Origin: WHSW01 sp963828755
GTDB lineage: Bacteria > Actinomycetota > Thermoleophilia > Solirubrobacterales > 70-9
Reading direction: 5' to 3'
DNA length: 64,000 nucleotides
Assembly (NCBI GenBank): GCA_963828755.1
Contig: CAWHFY010000021.1
Location: forward strand, 45,347 to 109,346
The notes beneath the pieces are model-generated. The model saw only the letters and a list, made by a program, of their open reading frames with translations, ran no database searches and was not told the origin of the DNA. The translations under genes and the position numbers were made by a program. Of the stretch, positions 54,456 to 62,769 are shown in pieces (position 1 is the stretch's first letter; each line of letters begins with the position of its first letter).

Positions 54456-55535
54456 AGTGGGCGGCTGGAGCTCGCTTTGAGGCTGTGCTGAAGTTTCGCC
54501 TCGGCGCGTCGGACAGCGGTCGCTCCCGCTTCGTATGCCGCCGGCCTGCGGGTTGCCGCGCCGGCGGCGAGCTGGCGGTAGGCGTCCGCTGTCTGGCTCA
54601 AGGCGGATACGACCGAGTCGTTCGCCGAGGCCACCGATGCCGGGGCGGAGGTGCGGTCCAAGGATCTCGCCGCGCGTGCATGGGCGGTTGCGAGGTCCTC
54701 TGCGGCCGCCGCCTGGTCGCTCGCGGAATGTGCATCACGCAGTCGCTTCAGCTGCGGGGTCCGCGATCGGTCCAGCGCAGTGACCTCGCGCCGCAGTGTC
54801 CGCTCATAGGTGAGCAGGGCTTGGTCGGAGCGAGCCGTCTCGACAGCGGGTTTCGCTGAGTCGGCCGTCGTGACGCCGGTGAGCATGCCGGCACCTGCTG
54901 CCAAGACGACGGCTCCGAGGATGACACCGAGCGGCCATCCCAAGCGCCGAGTTCGCCGGGGCTGATCGGCGTCGACCGCGACGACCGCCTCCGTGGCGGT
55001 CGCGGTTAGTTCGTTAACTTCGGAGGCCTCATCGTCGGACGATTGCTCGACCTCCAGACGAGCTTTCCCGACGACGTCCTCGACGACGTCCTCGACGACC
55101 TCGAGAACGCGCTCGACGATCTCGTTGCGCAGCCGCTCGAGCTCGCCGCGCACTCTCTCGGACTCCGCCTCGGCAGCGGCTCGGCGCGCGGCCTCCTTGT
55201 CGACGTTGCCCTCGGCCTGTCCGGTTTTAGCCAGCGCCTCGTTCAGCGCTGCCTCGGTCCGCTCGAGCTCGGCCTGCAAGGCCCTCGGCCCTCTCTCTCG
55301 CGCGTTCCAGATCCTCGTCGAGCGCCTCGATCTCCTCGGCCGCGCGCTCCTCGGCCGCCTCTGCTGCGGCCCGAACCCGCTCATCGAGCGAATCGTTCCC
55401 AGCGTCGCCCGTCGGCCCCCCGTTACCCGCGGCGGGCTGAGCGGCGCCGCCTTGTGGCTCGGCAGCGCCCAGCGGGGGCTCTGACGAACCGCGCGCGGCT
55501 TCGCCGGCGCCCTCTGTTGACCGACCCGTACCCAT
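54452..55535 (-). CDS. Coiled-coil membrane protein, frameshifted
   Basis: ATG 55535. The frame changes near 55285 (CTCTCTCTCG run). It has a Gly/Ala-rich head, a long coiled coil (ALQAELERTEAALNEALAK, EELERLRNEIVERV), an acidic EVVEDVVEDVVG repeat, one TM (LGVILGAVVLAAGAGMLTG) and a helical C-terminal domain. Its stop overlaps the PKD gene ATG (ATGA). Head of a three-gene coupled unit; function unknown. Confidence 0.75.
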
Positions 55536-55596
55536 CCTCGGAAGTTTAGGGCGGCTAAGGGACAGTTACGCCGGTTTCCACAGGCTGGACGAGCCG

Positions 55597-56283
55597 CTAA
55601 GGAGTGATGCGCGGCTCGATGCGCTCGAGCAGGGCAGGCGGGAAACCCCCGACCTCACGCAGCTCTTCTACCTCGGAGAAGTCGCCGTGCTTGTCGCGGT
55701 AGCGGATCACCCGGTTCGCCTGCGTCCTGGACATCCCCAGGTCACGTAGCTGCTCGAAATCAGCGCTGCTGAGGCTGACCGGGTTCGGCTGGGGCGCAGC
55801 CGCAGCCGCCGGCGGATCCGCGGCATTGACCGCGGTGTCGGGGCGCCCGCGGACACGCCCGTCCAAGGTGTTGCCCTGCCTTGCCTCACGCTCGGCGATC
55901 GGAGCGCGTTCCGCCGTTGCGTCCGGCCTCGGCTCGGCCTCGGCTCGAGCACGTTCGAGCGCTTGCCACGCCTGCTCATAGTTCGACAGCGCCTGCCTCT
56001 GAGCGACGGCTTGGCGGTCCTCTGTGCCGGCGCGGCGAAATCGCAGACGGCGTCGCCGCCTACCGGCGCCGCGCTCAACCTGAGCGCGCCACGCCTCCTT
56101 CGCGCGTTCGAGATCTGCCTCCAGCCGCGCGATCGAATCGGGTTCCGCAGCCGGCCCCGCCTCGGGGGTCAGCTCGCCTACGTCCTTCCGCGCCTCGTCG
56201 CCCTCGGGCTCACCGGGTTCCGCGTCACCGTCGGGCTCGGGGTCGTTCTGAACATTGGGGGAGACGCTCCTGTCCATCGGCAT
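55597..56283 (-). CDS. Helix-hairpin-helix protein with long charged N-terminus
   Basis: 228 residues. The C-terminal 60 residues (VSLSSADFEQLRDLGMSRTQANRVIRYRD, then EELREVGGFPPALLERI) are a ComEA-like helix-hairpin-helix. The first 170 residues are acidic, then Arg-rich coiled coil. There is no signal peptide, so it may act on DNA or RNA inside the cell. It precedes the coiled-coil gene by 62 bp on the same strand. Confidence 0.8.
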   Translation of the reverse strand: MPMDRSVSPNVQNDPEPDGDAEPGEPEGDEARKDVGELTPEAGPAAEPDSIARLEADLERAKEAWRAQVERGAGRRRRRLRFRRAGTEDRQAVAQRQALSNYEQAWQALERARAEAEPRPDATAERAPIAEREARQGNTLDGRVRGRPDTAVNAADPPAAAAAPQPNPVSLSSADFEQLRDLGMSRTQANRVIRYRDKHGDFSEVEELREVGGFPPALLERIEPRITP

Positions 56284-56309
56284 GACTCTAGGAGATCACC
56301 TCGTCGGGT

Positions 56310-56520
56310 GACGCCGGCGCCCACCCCGAGGTGTTCGAGGCGCTGGCCGCGGGGCGAGGACTACGCGGCTCGGCTGCGGGACGCCGGGGTCGCGGTCACA
56401 TGCGCTGCGAGCCTGACCTCGTCCACGGCTACATCAACGCGGTCGGGATCGGCGGCCGCTCGCGCAAGGCGATGGAGGCGATCGCCGCGGCGACCGCGGC
56501 GGGCTGGCTCAGAAGAGGTT
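56310..56520 (+). pseudogene. Scar joining threonine aldolase and esterase remnants
   Basis: The first 45 bases are a close copy of 49916-49960 (GAHPEVFEALAAG against GAHPEVLEALAAA); the rest matches the esterase C-terminus with frame breaks (GEDYAARLRDAGVAVT, then EPDLVHGYINAVGIGGRSRKAMEAI against EEYAAAMRAAGVATT and EPDLVHGFINAVGLSDRSRAAM). It is a deleted, diverged duplicate of genes at 49857 and 50962. It ends on the integrase stop. Confidence 0.75.
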
Positions 56521-57534
56521 CGAGGACTCCGCCGCACGAGCCCTCGCCGTCTCTCGCTCCGGGTCGATCAGTGGCGCTTCGGAATAGTCGTCGATCACGT
56601 TGGCGTAGTGGCGAGCGAGCGTGTCGACGCGGTTGTCGACGATGCGGCTGATCCGCGCCAAGGGCCAGCCGGCCTGCAGGCAGAGGGCGATGTAGGAGTG
56701 GCGGCAGAGGTGATACGGGGTCGCGGTTTCGAGCCTGGCCGCGAGCGCCGGGTCGCGGTCGCGCACCGATTCGGCGACCGCGTTGCGCGCCGGCCTGTAC
56801 CGGCGCCGGCGCCAGTTGCGAAAGTCGTGCTCGTTCCACTGCTCCCCGCTGGGCTTGTGGATCAGGAAGGCGTCGGTCGCAAGGCCGTCGGCCTCGATCA
56901 GCTCCTCGGCCTCGGTTCTGAGCGGCACCCAGAGGGGCGCTCTGCGCTCTCGACCTGACTTGGTCCGGCCGAGCGAGACGTTCTTCGGCCCGAGATCGGC
57001 GACGCGGACCGCGAGCGCGGTGAACGGCCGCGCACCGGTCAGCGCCATCAGGCTTAGGAACAGCGCGTCGCGCTCCGGGTTCGCGGTCGAGCTTGCGAGG
57101 ATCGCTCTGCGTACGGCCTCGATCACCCGCGGCGAGAAGACGTGAGGTTCCTTGCCGCGCGCCTGCGGGGGCCACTCGGCCTCCCGCATCGGGTTCGACA
57201 CCAGGCCGTAGGTGTCGCCGCGGGCAGCCGCCCAGCGCAGCGCGCCGGCGATCGGCTTTTGCGCCTGCGTGATCGCCGCGGCGGTCGCGCCACGCGCTCG
57301 GCAACGGTCCTGCCAGGTGGTGATTGTCTCGGTGGTGATCAGCGAGATCGGCGTCTCGCCGAGCGGGTCGCGGCTGACCCAGCGCCGGTAGCTGTCGGAA
57401 TAGTTGCGGCGTGTCCTCGAGGCAAGCCTCGACTCTGCGTAGTTCGTCCACCAGACGCCGGCGATGAGCTCGGTAAGCGTGAGTTCGCTTGCCGGGCGGG
57501 ATTCGAGAGCGCTTGGTTCGTCGCGGCGAGGCAC
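56509..57534 (-). CDS. Tyrosine recombinase/integrase
   Basis: 341 residues. Catalytic residues: Arg169 (TGARPF), Lys192, His275 and Arg278 (HLCRHSY), Asn301 in the place of the usual His/Trp (IVDNRV) and Tyr310 (LARHYANV). The N-terminal SAM-like core-binding domain precedes them. Its 3' end abuts the pseudogene scar. It likely mobilised the surrounding accessory segment. Confidence 0.9.
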   Translation of the reverse strand: MPRRDEPSALESRPASELTLTELIAGVWWTNYAESRLASRTRRNYSDSYRRWVSRDPLGETPISLITTETITTWQDRCRARGATAAAITQAQKPIAGALRWAAARGDTYGLVSNPMREAEWPPQARGKEPHVFSPRVIEAVRRAILASSTANPERDALFLSLMALTGARPFTALAVRVADLGPKNVSLGRTKSGRERRAPLWVPLRTEAEELIEADGLATDAFLIHKPSGEQWNEHDFRNWRRRRYRPARNAVAESVRDRDPALAARLETATPYHLCRHSYIALCLQAGWPLARISRIVDNRVDTLARHYANVIDDYSEAPLIDPERETARARAAESSNLF

Positions 57535-57720
57535 AAACGGGGTCCACGTAGGTGAGTCGCGCGGGCGACGATCTCGCCGGGTGTGGCCTAGCGGGTGGCG
57601 CGGGACCTGATCCGACTCACGAGCGCTCGCGACCAGCGCGCCCTGCGCTTCATCGAGCTCGCGGGTGACTGCACGGGAGAGGCCAGCCAGCCTGACACCG
57701 TGCTTGTGCCTCGAATCAGC

Positions 57721-58194
57721 TCAGTCGTCTGTTGCGTCGAGATCCTCGAGGTCGGCGAGGTCCCGGTGGCTGCCCCGGGCTCGTTTCATGGCTCGGAGAT
57801 GACGCCGGCTGCAGACGAGGACAGGGAGCCCAAACAACTCCATCTCGACCGCGTCATCCGCCAGCTCCCCGTAACTCGGAACACCGGCGAGCCGCTGGAC
57901 GATGTCGAGTCCGCCGAGTGCCGTCTCGAGCGTCAGGTTGCGCCCCTTGGCCAGTGCCGTCCGTTCCGCGGCGTCGAGCGGGCGATCGGGATCGCTCGCG
58001 AGCCGCGCGTCGAGGCTCGCGAGCACGTTACCGAGGCGCCGGAGGTTCTCGGGGTCAGGCGCCGGAACGACGTCGACATCCTCCGTAGCGCGAACCGGTC
58101 CATGAGCCGCGAGCGCGACCGCGCCGATCAGGACGTATCGGACCTCGCCGCCATCCAAGACCCGGAGCAGGCCGGGTATGTCAACGCCGTTCAC
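57721..58194 (-). CDS. Nucleotidyltransferase-fold protein (toxin-antitoxin-like)
   Basis: 157 residues from GTG 58194: YVLIGAVALAAHG (GxA-type start of the Pol-beta fold), TEDVDVVPAPDPENLRRL with DVDVV metal Asp residues, and a C-terminal MKRARGSHRDLADLEDL. The family includes AbiEii/MNT-like nucleotidyltransferases. It is coupled (GTGA) to the small gene upstream. Confidence 0.82.
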   Translation of the reverse strand: MNGVDIPGLLRVLDGGEVRYVLIGAVALAAHGPVRATEDVDVVPAPDPENLRRLGNVLASLDARLASDPDRPLDAAERTALAKGRNLTLETALGGLDIVQRLAGVPSYGELADDAVEMELFGLPVLVCSRRHLRAMKRARGSHRDLADLEDLDATDD

Positions 58195-58385
58195 CGGGTT
58201 GCTCGACCGCGATGTGCATCCGCGCGCAGGCGAGCGAGCTGTCGATTCAGAGCGTCGAGGCGCTCGAGTCGCTCAGCGGGCGTCAACGACGCGAGCCGCC
58301 TCAGGCGTGCCCGTCGAGCATCGGCGCTGTCTCGCGCATCGATATCAGAGCCGGTATCCACGATCCAGATGCTACGGCGGCACAC
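58191..58385 (-). CDS. Small partner protein of the nucleotidyltransferase
   Basis: 64 residues at most; DTGSDIDARDSADARRARLRRLASL, then TPAERLERLDALNRQLARLR. Basic/Leu-rich helices with the TPAERL motif are typical of the short partners preceding nucleotidyltransferase genes. Its stop overlaps the next start. Possibly an antitoxin or targeting subunit. Confidence 0.6.
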   Translation of the reverse strand: MCRRSIWIVDTGSDIDARDSADARRARLRRLASLTPAERLERLDALNRQLARLRADAHRGRATR

Positions 58386-58439
58386 GGCGGGGCTGGCCCT
58401 TGGTGGGTCTGCAGTATCAGCCGGCGGCGCACCGCCGCT

Positions 58440-58630
58440 CGGTACGAAACCGTGGCGCGCCGGGCCGAGGAGACCGAGTGGTCCGGGCAGACGATCTCGG
58501 TCGCGTCGCTGGAAAGCCTCGTCGGCTTCAAGGGCTTGCGCGGAGGCCCCAGGATCGGATCGATCTGGCGGAGCTCGAGGCCATCCACGGCGAACTGGCG
58601 ATCGAGCCGATCCCGGGGCTCGACGACTAG
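58440..58630 (+). pseudogene. Remnant of another nucleotidyltransferase-like gene
   Basis: One frame reads ARRAEETEWSGQTISVASLESLVGFKGL, the next reads RRPQDRIDLAELEAIHGEL and a stop. This is a C-terminal piece with the RPQDRIDLEEL-like ending of AbiEii-type nucleotidyltransferases, broken by a shift, on the strand opposite the intact copy. It lies just before tRNA-Thr. Confidence 0.6.
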
Positions 58631-58651
58631 GCGCTAGGCTGAGCGGCGCTC

Positions 58652-58724
58652 GCCCGGATAGCTCAGTTGGTAGAGCACCTCCATGGTAAGGAGGGGGTCA
58701 GGGGTTCGAGTCCCCTTCCGGGCT
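58652..58724 (+). tRNA. tRNA-Thr (GGT anticodon)
   Basis: Acceptor GCCCGGA/TCCGGGC, anticodon stem CCTCC/GGAGG with loop ATGGTAA (GGT at 58685-58687), T arm AGGGG-TTCGAGT-CCCCT. Close relative of the tRNA-Thr at 27090. Confidence 0.95.
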
Positions 58725-58739
58725 ACGGTTAGGTCGCCG

Positions 58740-59160
58740 CGAAGCAGCGGCACGATTGCGCAATCTGCTTCGCCGGGCCCGTCGGCGGGCGGATCCTCGG
58801 CGTCTCCGGTTTCGCCCTGTTCGCGGTGGCCGTCGGTCTCGTTGGAGTCCTCTGGGTCGCCTGGGTCGATCCGCTCTCAACGCCGCGCCGGGCGAGTGCG
58901 TTCACCCACACGATCGGCGGCTTTCTCGTCGGTGGGGCGATTTGCCACGACGCTGCGCCGGCGGCTCACCTGCCGGGCCTGGGGGCTATGGGCGTTCGCG
59001 GGCGTGGTCGCGATCACCATCGGATGGAGATCTGCGAGTACGTGGCCGACCATATTCTTGAAACCGCGCTCGTTTCCGGCTGGCGCGACTCTGCCGACGA
59101 CATCCGGTTCAGGGTCTTCGCGGTCGCGATCGCGAGCGCACTAGTGCGCCTCTTCGAGTC
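58740..59160 (+). pseudogene. Broken VanZ-like paralog
   Basis: GGFLVGGAIC and WAFAGVVAITIGW, then EICEYVADHILETALVSGWRDSAD are spread over three frames. They align in order with the intact gene at 48606 (GGILVGWAVAEF, VGVVFGLTILW, ELGELLGDRVLDTAL). Divergence is beyond what indel errors would explain, and no start is evident. Confidence 0.65.
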
Positions 59161-59174
59161 GGTCGCCGGTCTAG

Positions 59175-59920
59175 GTCTTGACCGCGCGCCCCGCGACGGT
59201 CACCTCGTAGTCCGGATCGACCGCATCGATCTCGGCTGCGGAGAGCTCTTCGGCGGCCAGGCCGTAGAGAAAGGCGCTGGCGGCGCGGACGTTCCCGTAG
59301 GCCGTGACCCGCACTTGGTCGGCCTCGAACAGCTCCTCGAGGAGCGTCCTCAGCGCGAGACTAGTGAAGTCGCCAGTAGTCGCCGTGCTGGTCGATCTCA
59401 GGTCGACAGATTCGCGTGATGCCTGCGACGGTGATCAGCAGCGTGCCACCGGGCCGTAGCGAGCGATGCAGGTTGGCGAGCGCCGCGCGGAAGTCGAGGA
59501 CGAGCATCAGGACCTCGGTCAGGACGATGCAGTCGAAGGTCCCCGAAGGAAGAGTCTCCCGTTCGGCGAGGTCGCCGATGATCGTCGCCTTTGGTTTCCT
59601 CTTCGATGTCGACGACGTCGACGCGCTCGAGTACGGCGGCGTCGCCGAAGCGGCGCGTGTAGGCGTCATCTCCGACCTCGAGTACGCGGCCGCGGATGTC
59701 GCTGCGGCCGTGGGCCGCGAGAAACCTCTCGACGTAGTGGCGGTCGACGGGCGTCCCCCGGTCGCATCCCCAGCTACCGGCTGGCGGGCTCGAGAAGGCT
59801 CGGATGTCGCCCTAGCCGGCGCATCCTGCGTCGAACGCGGCCGACCACAGCGGTGCCCCGCGGGCCGAGGAGACGCTTCAATCGAGCCCGATCCAAGGGC
59901 GTGGAAGCATACGCGGGGAA
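59175..59920 (-). CDS. SAM-dependent methyltransferase of a polysaccharide locus, frameshifted
   Basis: Joined frames read WGCDRGTPVDRHYVERFLA, RGRVLEVGDDAYTRRFG, VDVVDIEEET, ATIIGDLAERETLPSGTFDCIVLTEVL, FRAALANLHRSLRPGGTLLITVAGI and EIDQHGDYWRLH, then a shift to LLEELFEADQVRVTAYGNV and AASAFLYGLAAEEL. Shifts lie near 59595 and 59375. The family modifies glycans in surface clusters. The 5' end is approximate. Confidence 0.82.
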
Positions 59921-60693
59921 TTGTCAATCGACCGCCCGCAGACCACTCACCAGAAGGCGTCCCGCCGCGCGGGCCGCTCCTGATCCTCTCCCCGCACTAC
60001 GACGACGCGGCGCTCTCGTGCGCCGCCCTGCTCGACCGGGACGAGCCCGCCGACCTACTGAACGTCTTCACGGGCGCGCCCGAGACGCCAGTCCGGACTG
60101 CCTGGGTCGCGCTCACCGGCTTCACGGACTCCACCGCGAGCATGCAGGCCCGCGGCCTCGAGGACGATGCCGCCTTCTCCGACAGCCCGCACCGCCGACG
60201 GCACCTGGGCCTGCTCGACGACGAGCTTTCGCCGCGGCCGCGTCCGGAGTCGGATCGCGAGGAGATCGTCAAGGCGATCCTCGGGTGGGCTGCGAACGTC
60301 GAGCGCGGCGTCGTCGCCGCGCCCGCGGGCGCAGGACGACCTCGTTCACGTCGGCTCCGCCAGCGTGCCACCGACCTCCTGGTGCATCCCGACCATCTCG
60401 TCGTCCGCAGCGCCGCGATCGCTGCCGCGGAGCGCGCCGGCAACCTCCGGGTGCTGCTCTACGAGGAACTCCCCTACGCTCTCGACGTACCGGCGGATCG
60501 AACCGTTCGGTCGTTCGCAGCCGACGGGCGAGACCTCGAGCCGTTCGCACTCTCCGTCGACGCCTCCACCAAGGGTCGCCGGATCGCGGCCTACGCCAGT
60601 CAGTTGCCTCATCTCGGTCGCCACGCGAGACCTTGGATCGACGATCCGGCGTCGGCACCGAGCGTTGAGCGCTATTGGTACGTCGGCGCCTAG
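59900..60693 (+). CDS. PIG-L-family sugar deacetylase, with internal compensating indels
   Basis: LLILSPHYDDAALSCAALL (HPDDE-type metal motif as PHYDDA) and ATDLLVHPDHLVVRSAA (second His set). Around 60330-60370 the frame is briefly wrong; another frame gives QDDLVHVGSAS before the first resumes. Removes acetyl groups from GlcNAc-type residues. The start is unclear, as the frame is open far upstream. Confidence 0.82.
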
Positions 60694-60706
60694 CCTCCGA
60701 ACCTTC

Positions 60707-61640
60707 GTGACCGACACCGAGCTACCCAACGGTCGCTGTGGTCGTTCCCACAGCGGGTCGACGCCCGGCCGCCCTCGACCGACTGCTCAGGTCGGTCCTC
60801 GCCGATCCAGCGACGAACGAGGTGATCGTCGTCCTCGACCATCCGTCGCCGGCCACGGAAGCGGTGGTCGCACGCCACGACGACCCCCGCCTGCGGTTGG
60901 TGCGAACCACCGAGCCGATCACTCCGGAACGCGACCGCGGACAGGCAAGTCGCGACATCGGCTTCCGCGAAGCGCGGTCCGACATCTTGCTATCGCTCGA
61001 CGACGACGTCGAGCCGGCGTCCGGGCTCGTGACGGGGCACGCGAAGCGCCACGCGGATCAGATCGGCCTCGTCGTCCGGGGCTATACGCCCGTCGTCGCA
61101 GGCGACGTGGAGCCCGGAGACTCGGCGGCCGCGACGAGCTACTACGCGAACGCGTTGAGCGAGCCTGGCGGATCGTCCAAAACGACTCCGACGAGGCGCT
61201 TCTTGACCTCTGGGGAGGGCACTTCTCCGTCCGCCGCAAAGACTGGCAGCACGTCGAGAAGAACGCCGGAGCCCCGGAGGCGGGCTCGGCGCTCGCGGCC
61301 GCCTGGCACACCGATACGGCCCAAGGATTCCGTCTTCGCGCCCACGGACTCGTGGCGGCGCCGACGAGAGTCTCGTCGCACCGCACCACCATCGGGTTGC
61401 GCTCACGCGGGTGTTCGATGACGCCCACAGCCACGCGTATGGCCGGGTCTGCCTGAACGTCGCGTACCCCGACCTCGCCCACCCGCCCGAGCGCGATGTT
61501 GCGGAACGGGCGCGGCCGATCCCTTTGCTTTGGCTTATGCAGTCGGGTGTGTTGACCGCCATGTACAGGGGGATCGCGTTGGCGATCGCGAGGGCTGGGC
61601 TCGTTCACCCGGGCCGGCAGCATTGAGATGCTCGGGGTCC
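60707..61640 (+). CDS. Family 2 glycosyltransferase, heavily frameshifted
   Basis: GTG 60707 starts MTDTELP; a shift then gives VAVVVPTAGRRPAALDRLLRSV, VIVVLDHPSP, RDIGFREARSDILLSLDDDVEP (DxD site). Later frames continue with ALLDLWGGHFSVRRKDWQHVEK, an EGFGLRL-like TAQGFRLRAHGL, and FDDAHSHAYGRVCLN. At least four shifts. Part of the surface-glycan cluster. Confidence 0.75.
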
Positions 61641-61729
61641 GCGTCCTTGCGCTACTGGGGTTTGCTCGCGGCGTCGTCGACGCGCGTCGGGATCTGGCCG
61701 TTCGGCCGGCAAAGTGGTGACTCAGCGGT

Positions 61730-62652
61730 TCACGACGGTCGGATCGTGAGTGCAGTCATGAAGACGTCACGTCGCATGCCTTCGAGGATCTCGCCGGCGT
61801 TCCTCGCACACGTTCGGGCTAGCTCTCGACCGTCCTCAGATAGGCAATAGTCGAGAGCGGATTCGAGATCCTTCGGATCCAGGCTGTCTCCCGTCCGAAC
61901 CACGGGCCATCCAACAGCGGCCGCCTGCTGCGAGATTTTGGCGCCGCCGGCGACCGGATCAAGTGCGAGGGCGGGCACCCCGTGCTTCAACGCGAGGACC
62001 AACCCATGGAGCCTGGTCGTCACGACGGCATCCATCCCGGCGATGGCGGATTCGACCTCGGCCGTCGATCTCAGCCCTGTCTCGTTCGCCTTCAATCGTG
62101 TGTCGATGTGGAACCTCACCGCACGCCGAGCATCGAGCAACGTTGCTGCCGCGCGACGAACTTCGGTCTGTCGGTCCCGGTCTGGAGTACTCGGGCGGGT
62201 AGCGCTCGACGAGCACGACTCCGACAAGCGGGAGCGACTCGCCAGTCGAGGCGAAGGCTAAATCCGGGCGTGCCGTCGCCTCGCTGTCACGTTCGATCAG
62301 CGTGTCAAACGGATTCCACGTCTCGAGCGGCCTCAACATCGTCACGTCGACGCCGACCCAGCGGCTCCCGCCGAAGTAGGCGAGCATGGCGTTGAGGCGA
62401 CGTTCCGGTTCCACGGGACCGCAGACGAAGATGACGTCGGAGTACCCGGTCGGGTCGAGCTCGCGCCAGTCGACGCCTTCGCCGAAGTCTGGCGCGTTCG
62501 CCACGTCGTGATCTCGTCCCGTCTCCCGAAGCCATTCGCACGCTACATCGCGCGCGAGCAGATCTCCGGCGGTCACCGATTCGTGTGACCAGCTGAACCA
62601 GCCGGTGCTACCAGCACGCGATCACCCGACGGCTTGCGCCCGGATGACTCAT
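61730..62652 (-). CDS. Polysaccharide pyruvyl transferase-family protein, frameshifted
   Basis: ATG 62652 begins MSHPGASRRVIACW; after a shift near 62610, GWFSWSHESVTAGDLLARDVACEWL, DVIFVCGPVEP, and, after a shift near 62185, MDAVVTTRLHGLVLALKHGVPALALDPVAGGAKISQQA, the conserved RLH motif region. Adds pyruvate ketals or belongs to related GT-B-like enzymes of exopolysaccharide synthesis. Confidence 0.82.
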
Positions 62653-62769
62653 GCCGAGGAACGCTCCGCGCCTGCCGCCACTCTTCAATGCGCCGTCGGG
62701 CGCGGGCACTGAGACGACTTGCCGACCTGACCATGTGCGCGCGGGAGGTTATCTTCGGAAGCGTCCGTC

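Noticed and set aside
57595..58689. 364-codon open frame on the plus strand
   Set aside because: Antisense to the nucleotidyltransferase pair and runs into tRNA-Thr; composition is shadow-like.
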